Positions 16,929 through 24,885 of a DNA stretch of 53,335 nucleotides are shown here, piece by piece. The position numbers and the translations under genes are program-made. The stretch comes from an uncultured Oscillospiraceae bacterium (GTDB lineage Bacteria; Bacillota; Clostridia; Oscillospirales; Acutalibacteraceae). The first letter of the stretch is position 1. The number at the start of each line of letters is the position of its first letter. The stretch covers positions 1 through 53,335 of the forward strand of contig URQB01000016.1 of assembly GCA_900549825.1 (NCBI GenBank). Reading direction: 5' to 3'. The notes under the pieces are model-generated. The model was not told where the DNA came from. It made no database searches and was given only the letters and a program-made list of their open reading frames with translations.

Positions 16929-19236
16929 GTGACATCCCATTCCTAAGTTCTTCTTCGATTTGGGTGCACAGTTCTTTCGCCGTTTCCATATTGGCCGCTT
17001 CCGCCACCAGACGAAGCTTTTTCCCGCTGTGGGAAGGCGTGATCAGCAGGCTGCCGTCCCCCCGGCTCAGCGTGATGCCCTCCTCCGCGTTGGACACATC
17101 TTCTCCCTGTGCGGAAAAGAAATCCGCCAGACGGGAGGGAAGGATATCAACCTCCACTACCTGCCGCGCCACAGAAAAATCAGGCAGCTCCGATAAAAGC
17201 TGCGAAAGGGAAACACCCCGCTCCTTCATAATCGCCAGAAGCTTGACCGCCATAAAGAGCCCATCCCGCACCCACAGCTGCGAGGCGCTGACCGTCCGGG
17301 CGCGTGCATCGTTGTTGTCCGCGGGGCTGATCAGGTAGCGCAGCACCTTACGCTCATAGCCCTGCGCAATGGTATTGAGCAGGCGCGGCGCATCATAGGG
17401 CAGCGCGACGTCATGCCCGCTCTGCAGCTCATGCAGGGTACAGACCGCGAGCAGGCGGTCAAACTCCACAAGCCCTGTTTCCGGCGTGCTGACGCTCAAT
17501 TTGGTACCGTGCCGGTTGATGTGGAGGATCATATCTCCCTCTTTGCATTCGAGCCGCCCCAGGCAATCCCCCAGCAGCATCGTGATCCTGTCGTTTGCGC
17601 ACTGGACGCGCGCATGCTGGCCCAGAAGCCCTGCCGGAGCCGTCCGGCACAGCTCCTGCTGATACATCATCTGGATGCTGCTCATATCAGAAACATCCCG
17701 GCAGCTTTCGCTTGCACAGCGGTTGAACTCTCCTTTTGCAAAGCGCGCTTCGATCTCCCGCTCCAATGCACGGGAGATCGGCAGCCCACCTTCTCCGCAG
17801 ATCCGGATTCCGGCCCGTTCACCGCCGGTGATGAAGAGCCCGACGCCGAGCCCGCAAAAGGATGTGAAAAAAGAAAGCTGCGCTTCGAAGCACTCGCCAA
17901 AATTCCAGACATGGCTGCCCACAGACAGCAGCCCGGACATCACGCCGTAGGCCAGCGCCTGCGCGCCCCTCTGCGCATCACATGCAATCCCGACCCGTTT
18001 GCCTGCCTTGCTGCTCCCGATCGACGCGCCGATCCGTGCGGCGATCTCCGCCGTCACCTCAATGCCGCTGTCTCCCCCGACGGCGCCGTCGTCAAAGATT
18101 TCGTGCCGGACTCCGCCGTATTTTACGTTTTCCGATACGACCGCGGAATCCCCCACCGTTTTGCCGGGCCAGACCAACACGTCCGGACGTACGCTCGCCC
18201 CCGCACCGATCACCGCCTGCGTGCCTGCCGCGCTGCCCTCAAACATGGCCCCTCCTCGTTTGACAGAAGCGCCGGAGCACAGGATCGCTCCGGTCAGGGT
18301 CGCATCAGCAGCCAGATAGGCACTTTCCAGCAAAACGGAAAAACGGGCCTTCGCGCCGGGGCCGATAAAGCATTGATCGTCAACCACACAGTCCGGGCCG
18401 ACCTGCGCACCTGGCGCGATTTCAACATTCTCCCCGATATATACCGGCGGGATCAGATGATAATCCCCCTTAGGAAGCTCTCCTTTTGCAAAAATCCCCT
18501 GTGCGATCTGCGGCGCCATGCGCGCTTTGACCTTGCCCGCCAAAAGATCCCGCTGGCATTGCAGATAGGCGCGCAGATCGCCGATATCGCACCAATACCC
18601 TTCCGCGCGGTAACCATAGAGCGGCATATCGCGCCGCATCATCTCCGGGAAAAGGTCCTTGGCAAAATCAACGGGACGGCCTTCCGGCACAAGCGCAAGG
18701 CACGTGGGATCAATGATATAAATGCCCGTATTCGCCAGGTTGGAAACTGCCTGCCCCCAGCCCGGCTTTTCGATGAATCCCTCTACCCGGCCGTCTTCCT
18801 CCAGCCGGACAAGCCCGTATTCGCGCGGGTCCTCCACCTGTGCGGTGATGAGGGTCGCCTGCGCGCCGGAGGCATTGTGGAAACGTACCGCATCGCTCAA
18901 TTCATAATCACACAGGGCATCCCCGCTGATCACCAGAAACGGCTCCTGAAAGCCATGGGCCGCATTTTTCACGCTGCCCGCCGTTCCCAACGGGATTTCT
19001 TCCTCCACGAAATGAAGCTTCATCCCGCAGTAAACGCCTTTATCGAAATAGGAGGTAACCTCCTGCGGCAGATATTTCAGCGTCAGATAAACCTCATCCA
19101 CCCCATTGTGGGCAAGCAAATCCAGAATATAACACAGTACGGGGCGGCCGCACAGCCGCGCCATCGGCTTGGGAATGTTACAGGTCAGGGGCCTGAGCCT
19201 TGTTCCCTCTCCGCCGGCCATGACAACTGCTTTCAT
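16903..19236 (-). CDS. Sugar-nucleotidyltransferase fused to a degenerate phosphohexomutase
   Basis: This 777-residue fusion begins with a mannose-1-phosphate guanylyltransferase-like domain (about 1-235) with MAGGEGTRLRPLT, the IPKPM lysine and SGDALCD. A left-handed beta-helix of hexapeptide repeats follows (about 265-375), then a phosphoglucomutase/phosphomannomutase-like region (about 385-777). The mutase active loop, normally TASHNP with the phosphoserine, reads FITGGERAGIRI (around 470). The mutase half is therefore probably inactive and may be regulatory or structural. The start is set at MKAVVMAGG, the family N-terminus. Similar fusions exist in Firmicutes and cyanobacteria; the sugar is not certain. 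Confidence 0.85.
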   Translation of the reverse strand: MKAVVMAGGEGTRLRPLTCNIPKPMARLCGRPVLCYILDLLAHNGVDEVYLTLKYLPQEVTSYFDKGVYCGMKLHFVEEEIPLGTAGSVKNAAHGFQEPFLVISGDALCDYELSDAVRFHNASGAQATLITAQVEDPREYGLVRLEEDGRVEGFIEKPGWGQAVSNLANTGIYIIDPTCLALVPEGRPVDFAKDLFPEMMRRDMPLYGYRAEGYWCDIGDLRAYLQCQRDLLAGKVKARMAPQIAQGIFAKGELPKGDYHLIPPVYIGENVEIAPGAQVGPDCVVDDQCFIGPGAKARFSVLLESAYLAADATLTGAILCSGASVKRGGAMFEGSAAGTQAVIGAGASVRPDVLVWPGKTVGDSAVVSENVKYGGVRHEIFDDGAVGGDSGIEVTAEIAARIGASIGSSKAGKRVGIACDAQRGAQALAYGVMSGLLSVGSHVWNFGECFEAQLSFFTSFCGLGVGLFITGGERAGIRICGEGGLPISRALEREIEARFAKGEFNRCASESCRDVSDMSSIQMMYQQELCRTAPAGLLGQHARVQCANDRITMLLGDCLGRLECKEGDMILHINRHGTKLSVSTPETGLVEFDRLLAVCTLHELQSGHDVALPYDAPRLLNTIAQGYERKVLRYLISPADNNDARARTVSASQLWVRDGLFMAVKLLAIMKERGVSLSQLLSELPDFSVARQVVEVDILPSRLADFFSAQGEDVSNAEEGITLSRGDGSLLITPSHSGKKLRLVAEAANMETAKELCTQIEEELRNGMSLDRKDGAG

Positions 19237-19360
19237 GAAAAAAGTCCTCTCCTCTGGAAAGCCACATCGAAACGCTGCGCTTTTCCATCCATTTTTCATT
19301 AGTATGGACATAAGCGGAGAAGAATAACCAAAGAAAGAGGAGAAAAAGCGCCATTTTATC

Positions 19361-19389
19361 TTGCCGAACGCATCTTTGCATGCTAAAAT
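19361..19389 (+). promoter_or_regulatory. Possible distal promoter upstream of rnhA
   Basis: TTGCCG (19361-19366), 17 bases, TAAAAT (19384-19389). The transcript would have a 200-base leader in which I see no gene. It lies in the 358-base gap 19237-19594, which otherwise holds only the proximal rnhA promoter. Confidence 0.4.
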
Positions 19390-19536
19390 ACTGCAGGCTC
19401 AAATGTTTTTCGCCTTTTTACATTTCTTCTTTGACCAGATCGCCGACAGCCATCCTGATTTTCCTTAAAAAATACCTCCATTCCGATAGCCACATCACCA
19501 GATCGCCTGAGAATGGAAGGGATTTACGTAGAGGAT

Positions 19537-19565
19537 TTGACCTTCAGCCGTTACTGATGTATGCT
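19537..19565 (+). promoter_or_regulatory. Promoter of rnhA
   Basis: TTGACC (19537-19542), 17 bases, TATGCT (19560-19565), about 30 bases before the rnhA start. Confidence 0.55.
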
Positions 19566-19594
19566 AAAGGAAAGAACACAAAAGGAGTTGCATC

Positions 19595-20044
19595 ATGCAG
19601 ACTGGACTAGACCTCGTGGAACTGTTTACGGACGGCGCCTGCTCCGGTAACCCCGGCCCGGGCGGCTGGGGGGCGATCCTGCGCTGCCGCGGCAAAGAGA
19701 AGGAGCTTTCCGGCGGCGAGAAGGAAACGACGAATAACCGCATGGAGCTCACCGCCGTGATTGAAGGGCTGAGGGCCCTGAAAAAGCGCTGCCATGTGAA
19801 AATCTATACAGATTCGCAATATGTCGCCAACGCAATCACCAAAGGCTGGGCAGTGAGCTGGCGGCGCAACGGCTGGCGGAAGGCGGATAAGAAGCCGGCA
19901 CTCAACGCAGAGCTGTGGGAGGAGCTGCTGCAGCTTCTGGAAGCGCAGGAATATGAAATCATCTGGGTGAAGGGCCACGCGGGCCATCCGGAAAACGAAA
20001 GGTGCGATCAATTGGCGGTGGCGCAGGCGCAAAAATTCAGATAA
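19595..20044 (+). CDS. rnhA: Ribonuclease HI
   Basis: A 149-residue enzyme that cuts the RNA strand of RNA-DNA hybrids. The catalytic carboxylates are all present: Asp13 in LFTDGACSGNPGPGGWG, Glu51 in NNRMELTAVIEGL, Asp73 in IYTDSQYV and Asp138 in ENERCD. The flap-like His128 is in VKGHAGH. Length matches E. coli RNase HI (155). The start ATG has AAAGGAG upstream. It stands alone on the plus strand and ends before a strong terminator at 20132-20165. Confidence 0.96.
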   Translation: MQTGLDLVELFTDGACSGNPGPGGWGAILRCRGKEKELSGGEKETTNNRMELTAVIEGLRALKKRCHVKIYTDSQYVANAITKGWAVSWRRNGWRKADKKPALNAELWEELLQLLEAQEYEIIWVKGHAGHPENERCDQLAVAQAQKFR

Positions 20045-20073
20045 ACGCCTTTTGCCGCGAACAAACAAAAAAC

Positions 20074-20107
20074 GACGCTTCGCTGCAAGGCCTTGCAGCG
20101 GAGCGTC
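20074..20107 (-). terminator. Terminator facing the PadR remnant
   Basis: A near-perfect 17-bp stem (20074-20090 with 20091-20107; the central bases form the loop) is followed on the minus strand by GTTTTTTGTTTG. It fits the end of the minus-strand PadR-like gene whose 3' part survives at 20212-20382. Confidence 0.7.
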
Positions 20108-20131
20108 CCATTTGCTGATTGACAGAAAGCT

Positions 20132-20165
20132 GTGCCGCCGCAGATGGTCTGCGGCGGCACTTTTT
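20132..20165 (+). terminator. Terminator of rnhA
   Basis: A 13-bp GC-rich stem, GTGCCGCCGCAGA with TCTGCGGCGGCAC, is followed by TTTTTC. Confidence 0.9.
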
Positions 20166-20211
20166 CGAGAGCCCGCCTGGATTCTTCTCCTTTCGACCTT
20201 TCCAGCATAGC

Positions 20212-20382
20212 TTATGGCAGACGGTCGCTCATCGCGGCGAGACAGGCTTCACAGCCTACGCGGGCCTCTGCATAGGCGTCCAGCAGAAATTGGAGGCGTT
20301 CGCGCCCTTCGGGCGTAATCTGGTAATAAACGCGAAGCCTCCTCCCCTCCTCTTCGGCTTCATAATCTGGGATGACGCAACG
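20212..20382 (-). pseudogene. Truncated PadR-family regulator (C-terminal part only)
   Basis: Reading the minus strand from 20382 to the TAA at 20212-20214 gives an uninterrupted 56-codon frame. It contains VIPDYEAEEEGRRLRVYYQI then TPEGRERLQFLLDAYAEA. This is the wing and start of the C-terminal helix of PadR-type winged-helix repressors. An in-frame TAG (20383-20385) lies just upstream and the N-terminal helix-turn-helix is absent, so the gene is cut off. Its likely terminator survives at 20074-20107. The break probably accompanied insertion of the TetR cassette to the right. Confidence 0.65.
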
Positions 20383-20385
20383 CTA

Positions 20386-20654
20386 CATTGACCTGCTCAC
20401 AAAGCAAGGAGTCAAGCTCCTTTGTATACGGGATTAGCTTCTATTCAGCGACAAGGGCGAGGCCCTGATTTTAAGCAATAAAAAAGCGGAGTGTCATTAA
20501 AGGATCTGGAAAAACCCAGTAAATTCAATGGTTTGCAAGCAGCAAGCAAGCGGTTTTATCCAAATGAAAATAGAATAGTCAGCGGCATGGTTCAAAAGCA
20601 GATTTGAGTCATGCATTTCATAGGCTCCAAAACGAAATGCAATGAAACTAATTT
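20386..20654. other. Non-coding scar between PadR remnant and TetR cassette
   Basis: No frame or recognised RNA is visible. A 6-bp hairpin (AAGGAG with CTCCTT, 20406-20422) is the only local structure. The base composition is more AT-rich than the flanking genes. With the remnants on both sides this looks like degraded sequence at a recombination junction. Confidence 0.4.
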
Positions 20655-20786
20655 TTATTTTTCATGATCAGTATCATCTGCAAGTGAAACTATTCCACCT
20701 GTAACAATGCCGGTCGCTTCATGATCAGAATTGAAAACAACATCACCACTTGCGGCTTTTCTGAAGTATGTATTGACAGCTAACGA
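20655..20786 (-). pseudogene. Possible C-terminal fragment of an unknown gene
   Basis: The minus strand has a 43-codon open stretch ending at a TAA (20655-20657). It contains YFRKAASGDVVFNSDHEATG and then IVTGGIVSLADDTDHEK. Its upstream end runs into stops inside the TetR promoter and no start with a ribosome binding site exists. The composition is protein-like, so it may be the tail of a gene cut by insertion of the neighbouring cassette. I do not recognise the family and chance is possible. Confidence 0.3.
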
Positions 20787-20821
20787 TTATTAGCTTATAA
20801 TTTGGCTATCAATCGTTAGCT
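20773..20821 (+). promoter_or_regulatory. Promoter of the TetR operon with two palindromic operators
   Basis: TTGACA (20773-20778), 17 bases, TATAAT (20796-20801). An 18-bp palindrome AGCTAA-6-TTAGCT (20778-20795) fills the spacer. A related one, GGCTAT-6-TTAGCT (20804-20821), begins two bases after the -10. The placement is ideal for autorepression by the TetR protein encoded 12 bases further on. Confidence 0.8.
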
Positions 20822-20832
20822 GCGAGGGCATT

Positions 20833-21402
20833 ATGAAAAACGAAACGACGAAACAAAGAATTCTGACGGAAGCAGTAAAACTGTTTTCGAAAGAGGGATA
20901 TGAGGCTGTCAGTGTGGATCAGATCGCAAAAGCTGTCGGTATCAAAGCCCCTTCCCTCTATAAGCATTACAAAAGCAAACGCGATATTTTTGACAGCATC
21001 TTACAGGTCATGGAACAGCGGGATGGAGAAAACGCGGCCGCCTGTTCTTTGCCGGAAGGAACGGCAGAGGATCTGCCGGAGGCTTATGCCCAGTCGTCCA
21101 TAGAGGATCTGATCACATTCAGCAAACAGCAATTCCGTTATTGGACGGAGGATGAGTTTGCATCTTCTTTCCGAAAGATGCTGACGGTGGAACAATACCG
21201 CAGCGCAGAAATGAACGGTCTTTACCACCAGTATCTGGGAGCCGGCCCGCTGAACTATGTGGCAGATCTGTTGGGTTCTCAGGCGGAAGCCATGGCGTTT
21301 TACGGTCCCATGTACTTGCTATACAGCGTCTACGATGACGCAGAGGATAAAGCATCCATATTTGCCTTGCTGGATGCCCATTTGGAGAGGTGGCGCAGAT
21401 GA
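20833..21402 (+). CDS. TetR/AcrR family transcriptional regulator
   Basis: This 189-residue repressor has an N-terminal TetR helix-turn-helix: ILTEAVKLFSKEGYEAVSVD, then IAKAVGIKAPSLYKHYKSKRDIFDS (about 10-55). A helical ligand-binding domain follows, of unknown specificity. GAGGG lies five bases before the ATG. Its promoter carries two matching palindromes, so it very probably represses itself and the rsgA paralog and methyltransferase downstream. Its stop overlaps the rsgA ATG (ATGA). The inducer cannot be read from the sequence. Confidence 0.9.
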   Translation: MKNETTKQRILTEAVKLFSKEGYEAVSVDQIAKAVGIKAPSLYKHYKSKRDIFDSILQVMEQRDGENAAACSLPEGTAEDLPEAYAQSSIEDLITFSKQQFRYWTEDEFASSFRKMLTVEQYRSAEMNGLYHQYLGAGPLNYVADLLGSQAEAMAFYGPMYLLYSVYDDAEDKASIFALLDAHLERWRR

Positions 21403-22433
21403 ATTTTTCTATTCCAGAGCGCTGCGCAGCACTGGCCGCTCAGTATCCCGAACTGACCGTGGGGCGGATCACGTTGCAGGAAAAGGGATTTTACCGTATC
21501 CGCACCAGCATGGGCGAACAGAACGCCCTGGTTTCCGGCAAGTTTCAGTTCGAGGCGCAGTCCCCATCCGATTACCCCGCCGTAGGCGACTACGTGATGG
21601 TCAACTGTGCCGATCCGGATACTGCAGTCATCCATCAGGTGCTGCCTCGTAAAAGCCTGTTTGTACGCAAGGCGGCAGGCACTTTCAAAACGGAACAGGT
21701 GGTAGCCGCCAATATCGACACCGTGTTTCTGTGTATGAGCCTGAACAACGATTTCAATCTGCGCCGGCTGGAACGCTATCTTGCCGTTGCATGGGAAAGC
21801 GGAGCCGATCCGGTGGTGGTGCTGACAAAAGCGGACTTGTGCGGGGATCTTCCCCAAAAACAAAGGGAAGTGGAAGCTATCGCCATGGGCGTAACCATTC
21901 TGACCACCTCCGCCATGGAGTCGGACGGATACCGGCAGATCATGCCTTATATCACAGAGGGCAGGACCGTTGCCTTTGTGGGTTCCTCCGGCGTGGGTAA
22001 GTCCACGCTGATCAACCGCCTGCTGGGGGAAGAACGCCTGGCAACAGACGGCCTTCGAAAGGATGATAAGGGCCATCACACCACGACCCACCGGGAACTG
22101 CTGTTTCTGCCCAACGGGGCCATGGTCATTGATACGCCGGGAATGCGTGAACTGGGAATGTGGGATGCCGCTTCCGGCGTTGAGCAAACGTTCGGGGATA
22201 TTGAAGAACTGGCAGCCCGGTGCCGTTTCCGCAACTGTTCCCACTCGGGCGAGCCGGGCTGCGCCGTCCGGGCCGCCATCCGGAGCGGTGGACTGGACAG
22301 CCGCCGCTGGCAGTCCTATCAGAAGCTGAAAAACGAGAATTCTTATGCCGCCGACAGTGAAAGCTATCTGGCCGCAAAAGAAAAGAAATATAAAGAGATC
22401 TCAAAAATCAATAGGTATAACAAGAAGAGGTAA
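21399..22433 (+). CDS. rsgA: RsgA-type ribosome-associated GTPase (cassette paralog)
   Basis: A 344-residue circularly permuted GTPase of the RsgA/YjeQ family, which checks the 30S decoding site during late assembly. An OB-fold (about 15-90) is followed by motifs in permuted order: G4 LTKADL (about 142-147), G5-like TSA, G1 GSSGVGKS (195-202) and G3 DTPG (245-248). The zinc knuckle has Cys275, Cys280, His282 and Cys288. I use the ATG at 21399, which overlaps the TetR stop and has GGAGAGG upstream, not the GTG at 21390. Control by TetR and coupling to a methyltransferase are unusual for a housekeeping rsgA, so this is probably an additional copy. Confidence 0.9.
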   Translation: MNFSIPERCAALAAQYPELTVGRITLQEKGFYRIRTSMGEQNALVSGKFQFEAQSPSDYPAVGDYVMVNCADPDTAVIHQVLPRKSLFVRKAAGTFKTEQVVAANIDTVFLCMSLNNDFNLRRLERYLAVAWESGADPVVVLTKADLCGDLPQKQREVEAIAMGVTILTTSAMESDGYRQIMPYITEGRTVAFVGSSGVGKSTLINRLLGEERLATDGLRKDDKGHHTTTHRELLFLPNGAMVIDTPGMRELGMWDAASGVEQTFGDIEELAARCRFRNCSHSGEPGCAVRAAIRSGGLDSRRWQSYQKLKNENSYAADSESYLAAKEKKYKEISKINRYNKKR

Positions 22434-22438
22434 TATAC

Positions 22439-23155
22439 ATGAAATATCCGTTAAGCGAAAAATACAACACGCCGGAACTCATGGGGAAAATCATGGGTCC
22501 AAATCCTATGAAATTGGAGGAAGAACTGCTGACCGGACACAAAATTCCTGCCGGGAGCGTGGTCTGTGATCTCGGCAGCGGACAGGGACTGACCAGCGTG
22601 TTTCTGGCAAAGGAATACGGTTTTACCGTCTATGCCGCGGACTTGTGGAGCGATCCGGAAGAAAACCGGCGGTTCTTCCGGGAAATGGGATTGTCCGAAG
22701 CAGAAATCATTCCAGTCAAAGCGGATGCAACCGCTTTGCCGTTTGAAACAGAATTTTTTGATAGCATCGTCAGCACGGATTCCTACAATTATTTTGGCCG
22801 CGATCCGGACTTTCTGGATCAAAAACTGCTGCCCTTCGTCAGAAAAGGCGGATATGTCTACATCGCGATCCCGGGCATGAAGCATGATTGTCACGAGCAT
22901 TTGCCATCGGAGTTGTTGCTGTCCTGGACGCCGGAACAAATGGACTATATGCATGATGTAGCTTACTGGCGCGACATGGTCAGCCGGAGCCGGGATGCCG
23001 AGGTGATCGAAGTCAATGAGATGGAATCCAATGAAGAAGTCTGGGCGGACTGGCTCCGGCAGGAAAATGCGTATGCCATCGGGGACCGGAAAGCCATGGA
23101 AGCCGGTGGGGGAAAGTATTTGAACTTTATCAAAATCGTGTTGCGGAAAAAATAA
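22439..23155 (+). CDS. Class I SAM-dependent methyltransferase
   Basis: This 238-residue Rossmann-fold methyltransferase has SAM motif I VVCDLGSGQG (about 41-50), an acidic residue after strand 2 in VYAADLW, ADATALPF for adenine contact and FDSIVSTDSYNYFG as the post-I region. It resembles small-molecule methyltransferases more than rRNA enzymes, but the substrate is not visible. It begins five bases after the rsgA stop with an AAGAGGT-like site upstream, so it is the third gene of the TetR-controlled cassette. Confidence 0.85.
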   Translation: MKYPLSEKYNTPELMGKIMGPNPMKLEEELLTGHKIPAGSVVCDLGSGQGLTSVFLAKEYGFTVYAADLWSDPEENRRFFREMGLSEAEIIPVKADATALPFETEFFDSIVSTDSYNYFGRDPDFLDQKLLPFVRKGGYVYIAIPGMKHDCHEHLPSELLLSWTPEQMDYMHDVAYWRDMVSRSRDAEVIEVNEMESNEEVWADWLRQENAYAIGDRKAMEAGGGKYLNFIKIVLRKK

Positions 23156-23215
23156 GAATGAATGCGAAAGTCACCAATTTCCGAGTAAGATAAGCACATT
23201 GGGCATAGAAAAAAT

Positions 23216-23250
23216 AAATCGACAGGCTTCTTACCGAAACCTGTCGATTT
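23216..23250 (-). terminator. Terminator after tRNA-Pro
   Basis: AAATCGACAGG pairs with CCTGTCGATTT, and an A/T-rich tail with TTTTTTC follows on the minus strand. It begins one base past the tRNA CCA end. Confidence 0.85.
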
Positions 23251-23251
23251 T

Positions 23252-23327
23252 TGGTCCGAGTGGCGAGACTTGAACTCACGGCCTCTTGACCCCCAGTCAA
23301 GCGCGCTACCAGCTGCGCCACACCCGG
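23252..23327 (-). tRNA. tRNA-Pro (anticodon GGG)
   Basis: The 76-nt minus-strand gene folds into a complete cloverleaf. The acceptor CCGGGTG pairs with CACTCGG. The D stem is GCGC/GCGC with a GGTA loop. The anticodon stem CTTGA/TCAAG encloses CTGGGGG (anticodon GGG). The T arm is GTGAG-TTCAAGT-CTCGC. The discriminator A and CCA are encoded. It has its own promoter and terminator. Confidence 0.97.
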
Positions 23328-23358
23328 TTATGTTTGCCGCATTGCCGCAACGGTAGAT

Positions 23359-23387
23359 ATTCTATCATATGCATCTGATTTTGACAA
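23359..23387 (-). promoter_or_regulatory. Promoter of tRNA-Pro
   Basis: Minus-strand TTGTCA (23382-23387), 17 bases, TAGAAT (23359-23364), about 32 bases before the mature tRNA 5' end. Confidence 0.7.
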
Positions 23388-23464
23388 GAGGATTTTCAGA
23401 AAAAATGTTCCTATGAAAGAGATATTCCGCCTGGAGCTCAAGCACAAATGATATCCTTCTCTTT

Positions 23465-23502
23465 TCAAAACGGACGGAAAAGGCCCTGCCCTTCCCGTCC
23501 GC
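23465..23502 (-). terminator. Terminator of the coat-protein pair
   Basis: CGGACGG (23495-23501 read on the minus strand) pairs with CCGTCCG (23471-23477), followed by TTTTG, 17 bases after the stop of the CotF-like gene. Confidence 0.75.
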
Positions 23503-23518
23503 GTACTTTCTACAATTC

Positions 23519-23815
23519 TTAGAGAGACTGCGCCACATTCTGAAATTTCGTCTTGGTCTGGTCGATCATCTGCTGCTGCGCCTCAGGCGGGGCATACCAG
23601 CCGCGCTTCTGCATCTCGGTGAACACATCCACCTGGATATTGTGATCCTCGCGCAGAATGTTCAAAAAGTCGTTGCGCAGGGCCTGGTGTACACACTCAT
23701 TGCTGTAGGTGTTATAAACGCCGGTGATATGCTTCTGGGAACTGAGGATATCGTTCATGATCTCCTCGTCGCTCAGGCTGCTCTGCTGGTTGTTCTGCTG
23801 TCCCATCGTATCCAT
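23519..23815 (-). CDS. CotF-family spore coat protein
   Basis: This 98-residue protein of the spore coat CotF/ferritin-like family has two long helices. The first holds LSDEEIMNDILSSQKHITGV and a conserved Asn-Glu segment (YNTYSNECVHQALR). The second holds ILREDHNIQVDVFTEMQKRGWY before APPEA, a hallmark ending. Gln-rich N-terminus, no signal peptide. It lies 17 bases downstream of a smaller helical partner (23833-24018) and ends at a terminator, so the two form a short operon, probably expressed in sporulation. Confidence 0.85.
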   Translation of the reverse strand: MDTMGQQNNQQSSLSDEEIMNDILSSQKHITGVYNTYSNECVHQALRNDFLNILREDHNIQVDVFTEMQKRGWYAPPEAQQQMIDQTKTKFQNVAQSL

Positions 23816-23832
23816 AGTTCAGTTCCTCCTTG

Positions 23833-24018
23833 TCAGTTCAAATGACCCATCAGGGTGTTGAAATGGTTCTGGTGCTGCGCCGCGATCTGCTCGCAGATGG
23901 ATTTGATCTTCGGATCATTGGTCATCGTCGCATAGTTCTTATACTTCTTAATGAGCACATGCTCATATGTCAGCTCGTCGCTGATTGCGTCGAGCTCTTT
24001 TGAGGTAAGATTCGGCAT
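23833..24018 (-). CDS. Small ferritin-like spore-coat-associated protein
   Basis: A 61-residue all-helical protein with LTSKELDAISDELTYEHVLI and KKYKNYATMTNDPKIKSICE, then a His-rich C-terminal helix (QIAAQHQNHFNTLMGHLN). This is the pattern of half-ferritin-like small proteins that accompany CotF-type coat proteins in Clostridia. AAGGAG precedes the ATG. The function is not known beyond this association; a structural coat role is the likeliest reading. Confidence 0.75.
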   Translation of the reverse strand: MPNLTSKELDAISDELTYEHVLIKKYKNYATMTNDPKIKSICEQIAAQHQNHFNTLMGHLN

Positions 24019-24050
24019 AAAATATCACTCCTTGAAAAGATTTGCAACCC

Positions 24051-24079
24051 TATCATTTCCGTATTGGGAATTTTTATAC
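24051..24079 (-). promoter_or_regulatory. Possible forespore sigma-F/G promoter
   Basis: Minus-strand GTATA (24075-24079), 14 bases, then GGAAATGATA (24051-24060). This is one mismatch from the sigma-F -10 pattern GGnnAnAnTR. Its position before the coat-protein pair makes it plausible, but the match is short. Confidence 0.3.
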
Positions 24080-24093
24080 CCTTGCCACAGCCA

Positions 24094-24122
24094 TTGATGA
24101 TTCGCTTTTTTCATAGTATAAT
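24094..24122 (+). promoter_or_regulatory. Promoter of the AlkD-like gene
   Basis: TTGATG (24094-24099), 17 bases, TATAAT (24117-24122), 33 bases before the ATG. Confidence 0.65.
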
Positions 24123-24154
24123 CATTTACAGACAGTGCGGAAGGAGAATGATAC

Positions 24155-24856
24155 ATGAATCAGGCCATCCATGAACGGCTTCTCGCACTTTCAGAGCCGG
24201 CATTCCAACGGTTTTCCAGCAGCCTCCTGCCTGGTACGACCAATGTTTTAGGCGTACGGTTGCCGAATTTGCGAAAGCTCGCAAAGCAAATTGCAAAAGG
24301 CGACTGGCGGGCCTACCTTTCCAGTGCGCGGGATGATTCCTTTGAAGAGATCATGCTTCAGGGCATGGTCATTGGCTATGCAAAGGCGGAATTGCCGGAG
24401 CTGCTGCGCTATATAGAGGCCTTTGTTCCCAAAATTGAGAATTGGTCCGTCTGTGACAGCTTTTGCAGCGGGTTGAAAATCGCTCAGGCAGAATCTGGAG
24501 CCATGTGGGACTTCTTGCAGACCTATCTGCATACTGAGGAAGAATTCAAAGCGCGTTTTGGAGTGGTGATGCTGATTTTTTATTTTATAGATGAGACGCA
24601 CATCCGCAGCGTGCTCTCCCTGCTCGACCAGATTCCGGCGCAGGGTTATTACGCGCGTATGTCGGTGGCGTGGGCGATATCGGTCTGCTTTGTGCGATTT
24701 TCAAAAGAAACAATGGAATATTTGAAAACCAATTTTATACTTGACGATGTGACTTATAATAAAGCATTACAAAAAATTATGGAATCGCGTTGTGTAGAAA
24801 AGGAGACAAAAGCAATCATTCGCGGGATGAAGCGGCAAAAGAAAGAGGGAATCTGA
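24155..24856 (+). CDS. DNA alkylation repair protein, AlkD-like
   Basis: This 233-residue helical-repeat (HEAT-like) protein belongs to the AlkC/AlkD DNA glycosylase family, which removes positively charged alkylated bases. GVRLPNLRKLAKQIAK near the N-terminus and ENWSVCDSFCSGLK (about 107-120) match the family, the latter carrying the conserved Trp and Asp of the active site. ARMSVAWAISVCFV supplies the later helix. GGAGAA precedes the ATG. It is monocistronic from its own promoter. Substrate range is not predictable from sequence. Confidence 0.87.
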   Translation: MNQAIHERLLALSEPAFQRFSSSLLPGTTNVLGVRLPNLRKLAKQIAKGDWRAYLSSARDDSFEEIMLQGMVIGYAKAELPELLRYIEAFVPKIENWSVCDSFCSGLKIAQAESGAMWDFLQTYLHTEEEFKARFGVVMLIFYFIDETHIRSVLSLLDQIPAQGYYARMSVAWAISVCFVRFSKETMEYLKTNFILDDVTYNKALQKIMESRCVEKETKAIIRGMKRQKKEGI

Positions 24857-24885
24857 GTTCCTGGCTTTCCCTTGGCGCTGGAATG

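Noticed and set aside
21390..21398. GTG start for the rsgA paralog
   Set aside because: The ATG at 21399 overlaps the TetR stop and has GGAGAGG at good spacing; the GTG does not.
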